A DNA stretch of 64,000 nt from JBGSQR01 sp964509295 (GCA_964509295.1 CAZDWS010000001.1:372001-436000); one strand, 5' to 3'; positions 8,361 through 17,136 are shown, counted from the stretch's first letter. Made by a program: numbers and translations. Notes: generated by a model not told the origin, from the letters alone.

Positions 8361-9131
8361 ATGGAAATACGACGGTTTCATGCAATACTCCTTTTGCTGC
8401 TGTTACTTGTTTCCGCAGGTTGTGCCGGTCGCCGTGATCCCGGCGTTCAGGAGACTAACAAGAATCCTGCTGCATATCACTACCAGATGGGTCTGTCGTA
8501 CCTGGGGGAGCGCAACTATACCAGTGCTCTGTTCGAGTTGACTGAGGCGGAGAAGTATGACCCGGAGAACCCGGAGCTGCTGTATAATCTCGGCATGGCT
8601 TATGTGGGGAAAAAGCGTCCCGATCTGGCAGAGCAGAAGCTGCTGGCTGCCATAACGCTCAAGCCCAGTTATTCCAAGGCGCGCAATGATCTGGGAGTGG
8701 CATATATTCAATTGAAGCGCTGGGATAAAGCCATTGAGCAGTTTAAAATTGTCAAAGACGACCTGTTCTATGATAATTCGGAGAATGCGACCATAAACCT
8801 TGGCCTTTCTTACCTGGGCAAAGGTGAATATCAGAAAGCGATGGACGAGCTGAGAACGGTTGCGGAGATTAATCCGCGCAACCCGATTGTTCGACTATCC
8901 ATCGGCAGGGTATGGTTTGCAATGGAAAAGACCGAACTCGCCATTGGGGAATATCAGAAAGCCATACAGATTTACAAGGATTACGGAGCGGCCTACTATT
9001 ATCTTGGCCTGGCCCAGCTGAAACTTAACAATAAAGATGAAGCCAGAAAAGCCTTCAAAGAAGTGCTGCGAATCTTCCCGGAGTCAGATCTGGGACATTT
9101 GTCAGTTGGCTATCTGGAACAGCTTAAATAA
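8361..9131 (+). CDS. TPR-repeat outer-membrane lipoprotein (PilF/PilW-like)
   Basis: 256 residues. I start at the ATG at 8361 (GGAG eight bases upstream, then MEIRRFHAILLLLLLLVSAGC), which gives a lipoprotein signal with lipobox VSAGC. A longer frame from a TTG at 8292 would bury the signal. After the lipidated Cys come about five to six tetratricopeptide repeats, for example NPAAYHYQMGLSYLGERNY and NPELLYNLGMAYVGKKRPD. Proteins of this layout act as pilotins or scaffolds for type IV pilus secretins (PilF/PilW), or as generic TPR lipoproteins. No pil gene is adjacent here. A RodZ-like gene starts 12 bp after the stop. Confidence 0.82.
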   Translation: MEIRRFHAILLLLLLLVSAGCAGRRDPGVQETNKNPAAYHYQMGLSYLGERNYTSALFELTEAEKYDPENPELLYNLGMAYVGKKRPDLAEQKLLAAITLKPSYSKARNDLGVAYIQLKRWDKAIEQFKIVKDDLFYDNSENATINLGLSYLGKGEYQKAMDELRTVAEINPRNPIVRLSIGRVWFAMEKTELAIGEYQKAIQIYKDYGAAYYYLGLAQLKLNNKDEARKAFKEVLRIFPESDLGHLSVGYLEQLK

Positions 9132-9142
9132 GCGAGGCCTTT

Positions 9143-10006
9143 TTGTCCGAAAACTTGACAGAAAATCAGGATTATTCCACCAGTTCACCCGGAGCAATAC
9201 TCAAAAGATGTCGGGAATTTCATCGAATCTCAATCGATGAGGCTGCCGATGCAACCAAAATAGGTGAAAACTACCTGACCGCCCTTGAAAACGACAGTAT
9301 CAGAGACTTTGCAAATATCGCCTATCTTAAAGGTTTTCTGCGGATTTACTCAAACTACCTAAGTCTGAATGCCGATGATATGGTAAGGCTTTTTGAAAGG
9401 CTTTACGAGCCATCCGGCGGTCATAAAATCAGCTCTAACAGCCTGGATTCCGATAAAACAGCAAAGCGGCGCAACTGGTTCTCCTGGCAAAAACTGGCTA
9501 TGCCCGCAGTGCTGTTGTTATTGTTGGTAATTACCTCTGTCATTCTCAATCGCACGTCAGCACCCGTTGCGCCACCTCAAAAAGAAGTTCAGATGCCTGC
9601 TCAGGCTGCTGTTGTTCAGCCGATTGTCTCCAGTGCCAGTAAACCGATCAACAAAGACATAGTCAAAGAATCCCCTGCAGTGCAAGCCCCAGTTAAAAAA
9701 GAAGAAGTACCCGTAGAACACAAGGAAGTTACAAAGGCAATTGCTGATCCGCCCAAGTCTTTTTTTGTGCGAATGAAGGTTCTTCATAACAGCAAGTTGG
9801 CTGTGACTATTGACGGTGCGGCAACTCAGAGTTATGATTTAAGCAGTGGTGACATAATTGAATGGAAAGCCTCCAACAGCATCGCTTTGGAGTTATCCAA
9901 TGCGGGAGCGGTTGAGGCGGAGTTGAATGGCAAGTCTCTGAAATCATTCGGTCCTACTGGTAAGTCAGCCTATGTGGTTATCGGGGCTGATGGTATAAAG
10001 CATTAA
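9143..10006 (+). CDS. RodZ-like membrane protein: Xre-type HTH, one TM helix, DUF4115 domain
   Basis: 287 residues from a TTG start with GAGG upstream. Residues 17-85 form a helix-turn-helix of the RodZ type (GAILKRCREFHRISIDEAADATKI, shown here as its two halves GAILKRCREF and HRISIDEAADATKI). A basic KRRNW patch precedes a transmembrane helix at about 119-136. A Pro/Val/Lys-rich periplasmic linker follows, then a C-terminal beta domain like DUF4115 (about 210-285, ending SAYVVIGAD). RodZ links MreB to the membrane and sets rod shape. Members in Geobacter-like genomes often sit beside TPR and GAF genes as here, so a morphogenesis role is likely but not proven. Confidence 0.82.
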   Translation: MSENLTENQDYSTSSPGAILKRCREFHRISIDEAADATKIGENYLTALENDSIRDFANIAYLKGFLRIYSNYLSLNADDMVRLFERLYEPSGGHKISSNSLDSDKTAKRRNWFSWQKLAMPAVLLLLLVITSVILNRTSAPVAPPQKEVQMPAQAAVVQPIVSSASKPINKDIVKESPAVQAPVKKEEVPVEHKEVTKAIADPPKSFFVRMKVLHNSKLAVTIDGAATQSYDLSSGDIIEWKASNSIALELSNAGAVEAELNGKSLKSFGPTGKSAYVVIGADGIKH

Positions 10007-10037
10007 TAAATCAAGATAAACAGTAAGGAGAGTGTTT

Positions 10038-10784
10038 ATGCAGGTAGCAAATCGATGCAAAAAATGCGGCAGAGTTATGAACAGCCAGCGTGTTGATAAC
10101 TATCGAGTCAAATTGACCTGTCCTTGCGGTTTTACTGATTTTCGCACAATTTCGGACAGGGCAAAAACCGTGAACCCGTATTATCAAAAAGTTAATTTTA
10201 TCCCTGAAGTAGAAAACGACGAGGGTAAAATGGTGCTTTCCATGCAAAGATCCAACCGTGAGCACCTGGAGATAATTTCTCTGGAGGAAATCTGTATGCT
10301 GGTTTCCTCTGATTTTGATTTTAATGATGTGTTGATGACGGTGGTCGCCAAGTTGTCAGTACAGCTCAATGCCAGTGTTGGTAACATCTATCTGATGGAA
10401 GATGGAGAACTTGTGCTTCGGGCAACCTATGGTTATGAAGTTGAAAAAATAGGTAAAATACGTCTTAAAATCGGAGAGGGCATTACCGGTACAGTGGCCA
10501 AGGAAATGCTGCCGCTGAACCTTAGCCATGCTTCACAGGATCCACGCTATAAAGTGTTCAGCGAGCTGAACGAAGAAAAGTACTACTCCATGCTTTCGTT
10601 TCCTATTACCGACAAGAAAGATATTTACGGAGTAATTAATTTACAGAAAACTACCATGCGCAGCTTTCCTGAGGATGAAATCTATTTTGTTTCCATAATT
10701 GCCAATCTGATATTGTCAGCCATTAAAATTCGCCGCCAGATGGTGTCGCCTAAGGGCATCAAAAAGAATTCAGCCGCATCTTGA
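10038..10784 (+). CDS. GAF-domain protein with N-terminal zinc-ribbon-like segment
   Basis: 248 residues. The ATG at 10038 has TAAGGAG 7 bp upstream; a GTG at 10032 is too close to that site. The first 40 residues carry CKKCG and, 17 residues on, CPCGF, a plausible three- or four-Cys metal site (CxxC...CxC). Residues about 80-235 form a GAF domain, with DFNDVLMTVVAKLS at its start and GEGITGTVAKEM, SFPITDKKDIYGVINLQ in its core. No output domain is present. GAF domains bind small ligands or cyclic nucleotides, or sense redox state. The following response regulator lies 54 bp downstream, so the two may form a sensing pair; that is inference. Confidence 0.78.
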   Translation: MQVANRCKKCGRVMNSQRVDNYRVKLTCPCGFTDFRTISDRAKTVNPYYQKVNFIPEVENDEGKMVLSMQRSNREHLEIISLEEICMLVSSDFDFNDVLMTVVAKLSVQLNASVGNIYLMEDGELVLRATYGYEVEKIGKIRLKIGEGITGTVAKEMLPLNLSHASQDPRYKVFSELNEEKYYSMLSFPITDKKDIYGVINLQKTTMRSFPEDEIYFVSIIANLILSAIKIRRQMVSPKGIKKNSAAS

Positions 10785-10838
10785 CAGTATGATGCTCCGT
10801 GCTAGACTTGACACGAGTCTGATTTTAGGGAGCCTGTT

Positions 10839-11213
10839 TTGCCTAATAATAAAAAACGCATACTTTTAGTGGATGATGAAGAAAATGCCCGTACTGCACT
10901 CGCCAAAATTCTTTCCCGTGAAGAGTATGAGGTGATTTCTGCAGGTAACGGATTTGAAGCGCTGGAACTTCTAAATAATACCCAGGTTGACCTGATTATT
11001 ACCGATATTAATATGCCGGAGATGAACGGCATGTCATTTTTAAGGGAAATCAACCAGCTTTATCCTGGTAGTAACGTTATAATGGTAACAGCTTATGGTG
11101 AGGTCGAGTCTTATATAGAAGCTATGAATCTGGGGGCTTTCGAGTATATTAACAAGCCGGTCAGAATCAATGAACTCAAAAAGATTATCAGCAAAGTCTT
11201 CAGGGATATTTAG
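10839..11213 (+). CDS. Single-domain response regulator (CheY-like receiver)
   Basis: 124 residues from a TTG start behind TAGGGAG. A complete receiver: acidic pocket LLVDDEENA, phospho-acceptor Asp in DLIITDINMPEMNG, Thr/Ser switch in VMVTAYGE and the invariant Lys in EYINKPVR. There is no DNA-binding or enzymatic output. The DINMPEMNG and TAYGE motifs are like NtrC-type receivers. The cognate kinase is not adjacent, so it probably works through protein-protein contact with a partner in this cluster or elsewhere. Confidence 0.9.
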   Translation: MPNNKKRILLVDDEENARTALAKILSREEYEVISAGNGFEALELLNNTQVDLIITDINMPEMNGMSFLREINQLYPGSNVIMVTAYGEVESYIEAMNLGAFEYINKPVRINELKKIISKVFRDI

Positions 11214-11264
11214 TTCAGATCGGCTTTTCTTTGTGTAAAAAATCTATTAGTGAGGGTGCCTGTC

Positions 11265-11720
11265 ATGAAACAATTCGAAAAGATCCTGGTTGCGGTGGAT
11301 TTTTCAGACAACTCCAGCTACGCTTTTGATTATGCGCTGTCATTGGCCAAACAATTTAATTCAGAGTTGCTGCTGCTGCACGTTATAAATGAACCGGTGG
11401 ATTTGCGCGGCTTCTATGTGCCGCACATTTCCTTTGAACAGCTTGAAAAAGAGATCGCGGCCGGAGCGGCCATAATGATGGAACAGTTCTGCCAGGAAAA
11501 GATGCAGGGTTATTCCAACTATAAAACAGCCATTGTGACCGGCACTCCATTTGATGAGATTATCCGTAAAGCAAGTGAATTTGAAGCTTCGCTGGTTGTG
11601 ATCGGTACCCATGGCCGCACTGGACTCGATCACATCATTTTCGGCAGTACGGCGGAACGTGTAGTGCGTGGTGCTGCCTGTCCGGTGCTAACAATTCGTC
11701 TGCCGGACGACAATAGCTGA
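11265..11720 (+). CDS. Universal stress protein (UspA family)
   Basis: 151 residues. The ATG at 11265 has GAGG nine bases upstream; an upstream in-frame GTG gives only five extra residues. The Rossmann-like fold begins KILVAVDFSDNS and ends with the ATP-binding signature GTHGRTGLDHIIFGSTAERVV, split here as GTHGRTGLDH and GSTAERV, followed by CPVLTIR. The G-x2-G-x9-G-S/T pattern puts it in the ATP-binding subgroup. Family members are induced by starvation or stress; the client is unknown. Confidence 0.9.
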   Translation: MKQFEKILVAVDFSDNSSYAFDYALSLAKQFNSELLLLHVINEPVDLRGFYVPHISFEQLEKEIAAGAAIMMEQFCQEKMQGYSNYKTAIVTGTPFDEIIRKASEFEASLVVIGTHGRTGLDHIIFGSTAERVVRGAACPVLTIRLPDDNS

Positions 11721-11887
11721 AACCGCTCCTGACCAACTTTTTAAAATCTTCCGATTCTCATTCCGGCGGTCTTATTTTAAGGCCGCCGCGTTCTTGAAGC
11801 ATCCCCTGCAGTGGTTCCTTAAGTATTCATCTTTTTTTTACCAGGAATGTAGTGTAAGATCTTCAAAATTCAATTTGCGAGATAAAC

Positions 11888-12286
11888 ATGCACGAATCAC
11901 GCGGCAAAGTTTTGATTATAGATGATGATCCGTTTTTTCTGAAACTCCTGTCCGATGCCTTCATGGAGTTCGGCTATACCGCTTTTACCGCCATTGATGG
12001 TGTAGAGGGCGTAAAATCTTTTCAGGAGAACAAGCCCGATGCCGTGATTTCCGACCTGGTTATGCCGCGCATGGGAGGTGTTAGCACCTGCATGGAAATC
12101 AGGAAACTTGCCGGTGAAGAACAGCCAGTAATTGCACTGCTGACTTCCATGTTTCATGAGCCTGCCCATGAACATGCCGATCTGGAAATGGGTGCCAGTG
12201 TACATATCCCCAAAGCCACAAGCCCTGTTGATACTGTCATCATTATAGAACAGCTCATGGAACGTAAAAAATTCCAGCATATGTGA
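11888..12286 (+). CDS. Single-domain response regulator, second copy in the cluster
   Basis: 132 residues. Receiver motifs are VLIIDDDPFFLKLL, Asp in AVISDLVMPRMGG, Thr/Ser in ALLTSMFHEP and Lys in HIPKATSP. It has no output domain. It is not a close copy of the receiver at 10839-11213: the region after the switch Thr is longer and His/Glu-rich (EPAHEHADLEMG). The FAD oxidoreductase starts 3 bp after the stop, so the two are almost certainly co-transcribed, although a functional link is not evident. Confidence 0.88.
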   Translation: MHESRGKVLIIDDDPFFLKLLSDAFMEFGYTAFTAIDGVEGVKSFQENKPDAVISDLVMPRMGGVSTCMEIRKLAGEEQPVIALLTSMFHEPAHEHADLEMGASVHIPKATSPVDTVIIIEQLMERKKFQHM

Positions 12287-12289
12287 CGA

Positions 12290-13867
12290 ATGTCTTTTAT
12301 CTACCGTAATTTAACAATCTCTCCTGAAGAGCCTGAAGAAATACTGCCATTCCGCATTGCCGCCCTGCTTGATCTCTCCCCGGATTCTTTGAATGATTTT
12401 CGCATCATCCGCAAGGGTATTGATGCGCGCAAAAAGAATCACGTCAAAATTGTGTATACGGTTTCCTTTTCTATTGCCGAAGCGGAATTGTTGAAAAAGC
12501 GCATGGAGCAGATCGCAGGCTTGGAATGGAAGGTTCCTGCTCAAGCAGTCAACATCAACAAGGTTAGTTCGAATAAGCATATTATTATCGTCGGCAGCGG
12601 CCCCGCCGGGCTGTTTACGGCACTCAGGCTGGCCGAATACGGCCTTACGGCTACGTTGATTGAACGCGGACAGGCGGTGGAACAGCGAGCCCGTGATGTG
12701 AGCCGCTTCTGGCGGGATGGATTGCTGGATCCTGAGAGTAACGTCCAGTTTGGCGAAGGCGGTGCCGGAACATTTTCAGATGGCAAACTGACCAGCCGTT
12801 CCAAGGATCCACTTACTCCCTGGGTTTTACAGCGACTGGCTGATTTTGGAGCTCCTCCTGAAATCTGCTATCTGGCCAAGCCACACATCGGAACAGATCT
12901 GCTCCGCAATGTAGTCGCATCGATTCGAACATACCTGTTGGCAAAAGGGTTTGATATACGCTTTGCCTGCTGCATGACTGATATTAATACTCACAACGGT
13001 GTTGTTTCTTCAATTGTAGTCAATGGGACTGGCGAACTGCCTTGCGACAGGTTGATACTGGCAACAGGGCATAGCGCCAGAGATACTTACGAAATGCTGG
13101 AACGGCACAAGGTGCCGCTGGAACGCAAGGCTTTTGCAATCGGGTTGCGCGTAGAACATCCACAGGCCTTGATGGATCGCATCCAGTACGGAGGCCCGCG
13201 ACACAGAAATCTGCCCGCCGCAGATTATGCCGTGGCCTGGAACAATACTGTTACCGGTCGCAGCGCCTATTCTTTCTGCATGTGTCCTGGCGGGATTGTC
13301 ATTGGCGGCGCCTCTGAGGCTGGTGGAGTGGTTACCAACGGCATGAGCGGTCAACAACGCAATTCTCCCTTTGCCAACAGCGCTTTGGTAGTCAATGTTA
13401 CGCCGGATGATTTCGGCGGCAGTGGTCCGCTGGCTGGAGTGCAATTTCAGCGGCATTGGGAACACCAGGCGTTTCTGGCCGGTGGCGGTGACTACCGGGC
13501 GCCAGCCCAGAATCTGATGGATTTCATGCGTCTTCCGGGTAAAGGTCCTTTGTCGGCTACGTATCGTCCCGGGGTAGTGGAAGCAGACCTGCAGAAAGTG
13601 CTTCCCGATTATGTAATCAAAACTTTACGGGAAGGTATAATGGATTTTGGTAAACGCTTGCGTGGTTTTGTCAGTGCCGAGGCCTGTCTGATCGGTATTG
13701 AATCACGAACATCAGCCCCGGTTAGAGTTCTGCGCAATCAGTATTTTGAATCAACCGGTCTACGGGGTCTTTATCCGACCGGTGAAGGGGCTGGTTATGC
13801 CGGCGGCATCATGAGCTCGGCGATTGATGGAGTAAAAGTAGCTGATATTATTGCAAACAGCTTGTGA
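12290..13867 (+). CDS. FAD-dependent dehydrogenase of the COG2509 type
   Basis: 525 residues. An N-terminal domain of about 80 residues, typical of this family (RIAALLDLSPDSLNDFRIIRKGIDA as halves RIAALLDLSPD and FRIIRKGIDARKK), precedes the Rossmann dinucleotide motif IIIVGSGPAGLFTALRLAE at about 97-115. NVQFGEGGAGTFSDGKL, ATGHSARDTYEML and the C-terminal LYPTGEGAGYAGGIMSSA are the other family motifs. The protein is cytoplasmic and its substrate is unknown across the family. It starts 3 bp after the receiver gene and its stop overlaps the longest possible start of the next gene, pointing to one operon. Confidence 0.85.
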   Translation: MSFIYRNLTISPEEPEEILPFRIAALLDLSPDSLNDFRIIRKGIDARKKNHVKIVYTVSFSIAEAELLKKRMEQIAGLEWKVPAQAVNINKVSSNKHIIIVGSGPAGLFTALRLAEYGLTATLIERGQAVEQRARDVSRFWRDGLLDPESNVQFGEGGAGTFSDGKLTSRSKDPLTPWVLQRLADFGAPPEICYLAKPHIGTDLLRNVVASIRTYLLAKGFDIRFACCMTDINTHNGVVSSIVVNGTGELPCDRLILATGHSARDTYEMLERHKVPLERKAFAIGLRVEHPQALMDRIQYGGPRHRNLPAADYAVAWNNTVTGRSAYSFCMCPGGIVIGGASEAGGVVTNGMSGQQRNSPFANSALVVNVTPDDFGGSGPLAGVQFQRHWEHQAFLAGGGDYRAPAQNLMDFMRLPGKGPLSATYRPGVVEADLQKVLPDYVIKTLREGIMDFGKRLRGFVSAEACLIGIESRTSAPVRVLRNQYFESTGLRGLYPTGEGAGYAGGIMSSAIDGVKVADIIANSL

Positions 13868-13884
13868 AAACAAAGGAGTCTCAC

Positions 13885-14991
13885 GTGGCAAAACAGTTTG
13901 TAGCCGAAATTAAAGACCGTGACATGGTTAAGTCGGTTTTTCTGGTAAAAGATAAAATTATGGCCATGGCTAAAAACGGCAAGCCGTACATGAACCTGCG
14001 CTTCATGGACAAGAGCGGCGAAGTGGAGGCCAAAATCTGGGATAACACGGATATTCTGGACAAGCTCTTTGATAAGGATGACTTTGTCATGGTGCGAGGT
14101 AAGGCCTCTGTCTATATGAATAAAATGCAGGTGGTTGTAGCGGAAATCGAAAAAATTCCTGAAGAGCAGGTAAACCTGGTTGATTTTTTGCCGGAATCGC
14201 CTCGTAATAATGAAGAAATGCGTCAGGAGTTGAAAGAGGTTATCGGAGCTCTTTCCAACCTCCACCTCAAATCATTGATGGAAGTTTTTCTGGCTGATAC
14301 TGCTGTCCTGGACCAGTATTGCCAGGCTCCGGCCGCCAAGGGCATGCATCATGTTTATCTGGGCGGATTGCTGGAGCATTCTTTGTCCCTGGTAAAGCTG
14401 GTTAAAGCAATTGTGCCGCTTTATGATGGAATCAACGAAGACCTGCTGGTTGTGGGTGCTTTAATGCATGATGTGGGCAAGATCTACGAAATGAGCTATG
14501 CCCGCGCCTTTGACTATACCGATGAAGGCAAGCTGCTGGGTCATATTACCATCGGAGTGGAACTGGTGGAGGAAATGATCCGCCAGGTGGATGGTTTTCC
14601 CAAAGAACTGCGCATGCTGCTGAAACATATGCTGCTTTCCCACCACGGGCAGTATGACTATGGTTCACCCAAACGCCCCAAGACAATCGAAGCCACGGTA
14701 CTCAACTATCTGGATGATATGGACTCCAAGATCAACGGCATTCAGGCACATATCGCCAAGGAAAACGCCAGTACATCACGCTGGACCGCCTATCATCGTC
14801 TATATGACCGCTACTTTTTCAAGGGTAATGGCCTTGATGAGGAGTTGGAAGTACAGTGTGTTTATGATGAAGAACCGCGCATTGAAAAAACACCGGAAGT
14901 TCCTCTTGCTCCCCGCCCTGCTCCAAAACAGGAAAAACCAGGTTTCAGCAATCAGCCGCTCAAGGCGCTGGAAAATCTGGATCTGTTCTAA
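13885..14991 (+). CDS. OB-fold and HD-domain protein, YhaM-like 3'-5' exoribonuclease
   Basis: 368 residues from the GTG at 13885, chosen because AAGGAG sits 7 bp upstream; an earlier GTG at 13864 overlaps the previous stop but has no site. Residues about 10-90 form an OB-fold (VKSVFLVKDKI ... GKPYMNLRFMDKSGEVEAKIWD). The HD phosphohydrolase domain spans about 155-290, with HHVYLGGLLEHS, GALMHDVGK and LLSHHGQYDYGSPKRPK supplying the metal ligands. This matches YhaM/CBF1 nucleases, which degrade RNA or DNA 3' to 5'. A Pro/Lys-rich tail ends the protein. It is the last gene of the cluster and an intrinsic terminator follows. Confidence 0.85.
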   Translation: MAKQFVAEIKDRDMVKSVFLVKDKIMAMAKNGKPYMNLRFMDKSGEVEAKIWDNTDILDKLFDKDDFVMVRGKASVYMNKMQVVVAEIEKIPEEQVNLVDFLPESPRNNEEMRQELKEVIGALSNLHLKSLMEVFLADTAVLDQYCQAPAAKGMHHVYLGGLLEHSLSLVKLVKAIVPLYDGINEDLLVVGALMHDVGKIYEMSYARAFDYTDEGKLLGHITIGVELVEEMIRQVDGFPKELRMLLKHMLLSHHGQYDYGSPKRPKTIEATVLNYLDDMDSKINGIQAHIAKENASTSRWTAYHRLYDRYFFKGNGLDEELEVQCVYDEEPRIEKTPEVPLAPRPAPKQEKPGFSNQPLKALENLDLF

Positions 14992-15006
14992 CGTTGTAAG
15001 CGTAAG

Positions 15007-15035
15007 GCAGCCGGCTAAGGCCGGCTGCTCTTTTT
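15007..15035 (+). terminator. Rho-independent terminator after the YhaM-like gene
   Basis: GCAGCCGGC-TAAG-GCCGGCTGC, a 9-bp perfect stem, is followed by TCTTTTT. Its T tract overlaps the stop codon of the convergent nfo gene. Confidence 0.93.
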
Positions 15036-15885
15036 AAATAATCAATCCCCTCAGTATTCCCAGATTTACCGTATCCATCTCCTCATTGTCCCCTTTGGGG
15101 GTTTCCAGAATCTTTGGTACCTTGGCAAATCTGGGGTCATTCAGGATAAAGCGGAACGGGTTCAGCCCCAGCGTCCCCTGGCCGATGTGTTCATGGCGGT
15201 CAACGCGTGAGCCAAGTCCCTTTTTAGAGTCATTGAAATGGAAACATTGCAGCTTCTCCAGCCCGATCAGACGGTCAAACTGTTCCATTGTGTCGCGGTA
15301 TCCCTCTTCCGTTGCTGTGTCGTAACCGGCGGCAAAGGTGTGGCAGGTGTCAAAACAGATAGCAAAGCGCTGCGGGAATTTTGAGCCTTCGATGATTGTC
15401 TGTAGCTCTTCAAATGTACGTCCCAGATTTGTCCCCTGTCCGGCAGTAGTCTCAAGTAGTACATGGCCATCAAACTGGGGCACTTCCGTAAACAGCTGGT
15501 CAAAAGCATCGATGACTCTGCCAAGTCCGGCTTCCGGCGTGTCGGTGGTGTGAGAGCCGGGATGCATGACTATCTTTTTAATGCCAAGTTTTGTGCATGT
15601 TTCCAGTTCGTCGCGAAACGCCGCCAGGCTCTTTTCCCGCACATCGCCCGGTGCGGCAGCCAGATTGATCAGATAGATGTCATGTGAAATAACTTCATGA
15701 AGGCCGGACGCAGCAAACTTCTGGCGGAAAAGCTCCACATCCGGTTCGCTGATCGGCTTGCCCTTCCATTGGTTTGAGTTGCGTGTAAAAACCTGCAAGA
15801 CTCCGCAGCCGGCAGCGACTGCGCGATCAACTGCCAGATGCAGCCCGCCGGAAATAGACATGTGCGCACCAAGATAATCTGTCAT
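15034..15885 (-). CDS. nfo: Deoxyribonuclease IV (AP endonuclease, Nfo family)
   Basis: 283 residues, TIM barrel, starting MTDYLGAHMSISGG as family members do; the frame extends 38 codons further upstream without similarity. Zn-ligand motifs are GAHMS, VMHPGSHT, LLETTAGQGT, FDTCHTFAAGYD, FHFNDSKKGLGSRVDRHEHIGQG and LETP near the end. The enzyme cleaves 5' to abasic sites and removes 3' blocking groups in base-excision repair. The gene ends inside the terminator of the convergent operon. It is a single gene with no evident partner. Confidence 0.95.
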   Translation of the reverse strand: MTDYLGAHMSISGGLHLAVDRAVAAGCGVLQVFTRNSNQWKGKPISEPDVELFRQKFAASGLHEVISHDIYLINLAAAPGDVREKSLAAFRDELETCTKLGIKKIVMHPGSHTTDTPEAGLGRVIDAFDQLFTEVPQFDGHVLLETTAGQGTNLGRTFEELQTIIEGSKFPQRFAICFDTCHTFAAGYDTATEEGYRDTMEQFDRLIGLEKLQCFHFNDSKKGLGSRVDRHEHIGQGTLGLNPFRFILNDPRFAKVPKILETPKGDNEEMDTVNLGILRGLII

Positions 15886-16065
15886 TTTGAATTCTCTTTC
15901 CCTGAATGTCCATTCAGGATGGTTCTGGAATTTTTGGCAATTTATTCTGTCAGTTACAATACTGCTTGCCTGCTGAATATCTATACGTATAATGTTCAAA
16001 TGATTTTGTCAGCCATTATAGCAGGCATGTCTACGATGTAAATGTTGTTGAATGGACGGGTGATT

Positions 16066-17127
16066 ATGAAGATAGGTATGGATTTAACAAAAGAGACCAA
16101 AGTAGGACTGTTTTTTGTCCTTAGCATAGTATTGTTTGGACTGATGCTTGAAATAGGTAATCACTGGAGATTTTTTGATCGTGGTATTCCCTACAAGGTT
16201 TATCTCTCCTCCAGTACCGGCCTCAAGACAGGCGATTCGGTCAAACTGGCCGGGGTTGAGGTTGGTACCATCTCCAATATCTCCGTTCTGGAAGACCGTG
16301 TTCAGGTGGATTTTGAAGTCAAGCAGGGAACGCATATCAAACAGGATAGCCAGGCTGGTATACGCATGACCAGCATGCTTGGTGGTCAGTTTCTGAGTAT
16401 CACGTTCGGTACTCCGGACAGCCCTGATCTGCCAGGAGGGAGCACTGTCAAGAGTGTTGATTCAGTAGGAATGGACGCTATTCTGGATAATATGGCGGTC
16501 TTGACCAAAGATGCAAAACAACTGATGCAGGATCTGAATCGCAATCAGAATGAAGTCATGGGTAAAATTTCGGCTATGCTTGATGAGAACCGCGTCGCAG
16601 TTAAAACTTCTCTGTCCGGTCTGGCCAGTATCACTACCAAGCTGGACCGTGGCGATGGTTCACTGGCCATGTTGTTGAACGACAAATCGCTTTATGAAAA
16701 TGCAAACGCATTGACCGGTAGTCTGCGGGTGGTTACAGCCAGGCTGGAGCGTGGTGAAGGTACGCTTGGCAAGTTGCTGACTGAAGATGATTTTTATAAG
16801 GAAGGCGTGGCTGCTGTCAAAGGCATGAACAGCAGTATGAAAAATATCGATGAAATTGCCCAGCGTATAAATAAGGGAGAGGGTACCGTTGGCAAGTTGG
16901 TCAATGACCCCGCGCTTTATAATGAACTGCGCGAAACCATGGTCAACCTGAAAGAGATTACTCGCAAGATAAACGAAGGGCAGGGAACCATCGGCAAACT
17001 GGTTAATGAAGACAAGCTCTACCGGGATGCCATTTCAACTCTTAAAAAGACCGAAAAAGCGATGGAAGGTTTGCAGGATGCCGGCCCTATTTCTGTTATT
17101 GGCAGTGTCGTCGGCACCCTTTTCTGA
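16066..17127 (+). CDS. MCE/MlaD-family lipid-transport protein with C-terminal repeats
   Basis: 353 residues from the ATG at 16066 (GGACGGG upstream). One N-terminal TM helix (about 12-30) is followed by a single MCE domain (about 40-118: YLSSSTGLKTGDSVKLAGVEVG as halves YLSSSTGLKTGD and VKLAGVEVGTI). The C-terminal half contains four copies of a 34-40 residue repeat starting at about 191, 225, 265 and 299. Its pattern is G-x-G-[ST]-x-[GA]-x-L-[LV]-[NT]-[DE]-x-x-[LF]-Y, for example GEGTVGKLVNDPALY. MlaD hexamers ferry phospholipids between membranes with an MlaE/MlaF transporter. No mlaE or mlaF is beside it, so the partner is elsewhere or different. Confidence 0.88.
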   Translation: MKIGMDLTKETKVGLFFVLSIVLFGLMLEIGNHWRFFDRGIPYKVYLSSSTGLKTGDSVKLAGVEVGTISNISVLEDRVQVDFEVKQGTHIKQDSQAGIRMTSMLGGQFLSITFGTPDSPDLPGGSTVKSVDSVGMDAILDNMAVLTKDAKQLMQDLNRNQNEVMGKISAMLDENRVAVKTSLSGLASITTKLDRGDGSLAMLLNDKSLYENANALTGSLRVVTARLERGEGTLGKLLTEDDFYKEGVAAVKGMNSSMKNIDEIAQRINKGEGTVGKLVNDPALYNELRETMVNLKEITRKINEGQGTIGKLVNEDKLYRDAISTLKKTEKAMEGLQDAGPISVIGSVVGTLF

Positions 17128-17136
17128 TAAATATTG

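Noticed and set aside
11232..11245. TGTGTAAAAAATCT also occurs at 6146-6159, suggesting a shared motif.
   Set aside because: A few chance repeats of this length are expected in 64 kb, and only the copy at 6146 is part of an inverted repeat.
11764..11790. GGCGG and CCGCC arms after the UspA gene as a terminator.
   Set aside because: The stem is interrupted and no T tract follows, so the support is too weak to annotate.
15886..15999. An N-terminal extension of nfo by 38 codons.
   Set aside because: No similarity to the family and the conserved start MTDYLGAHMS begins downstream.
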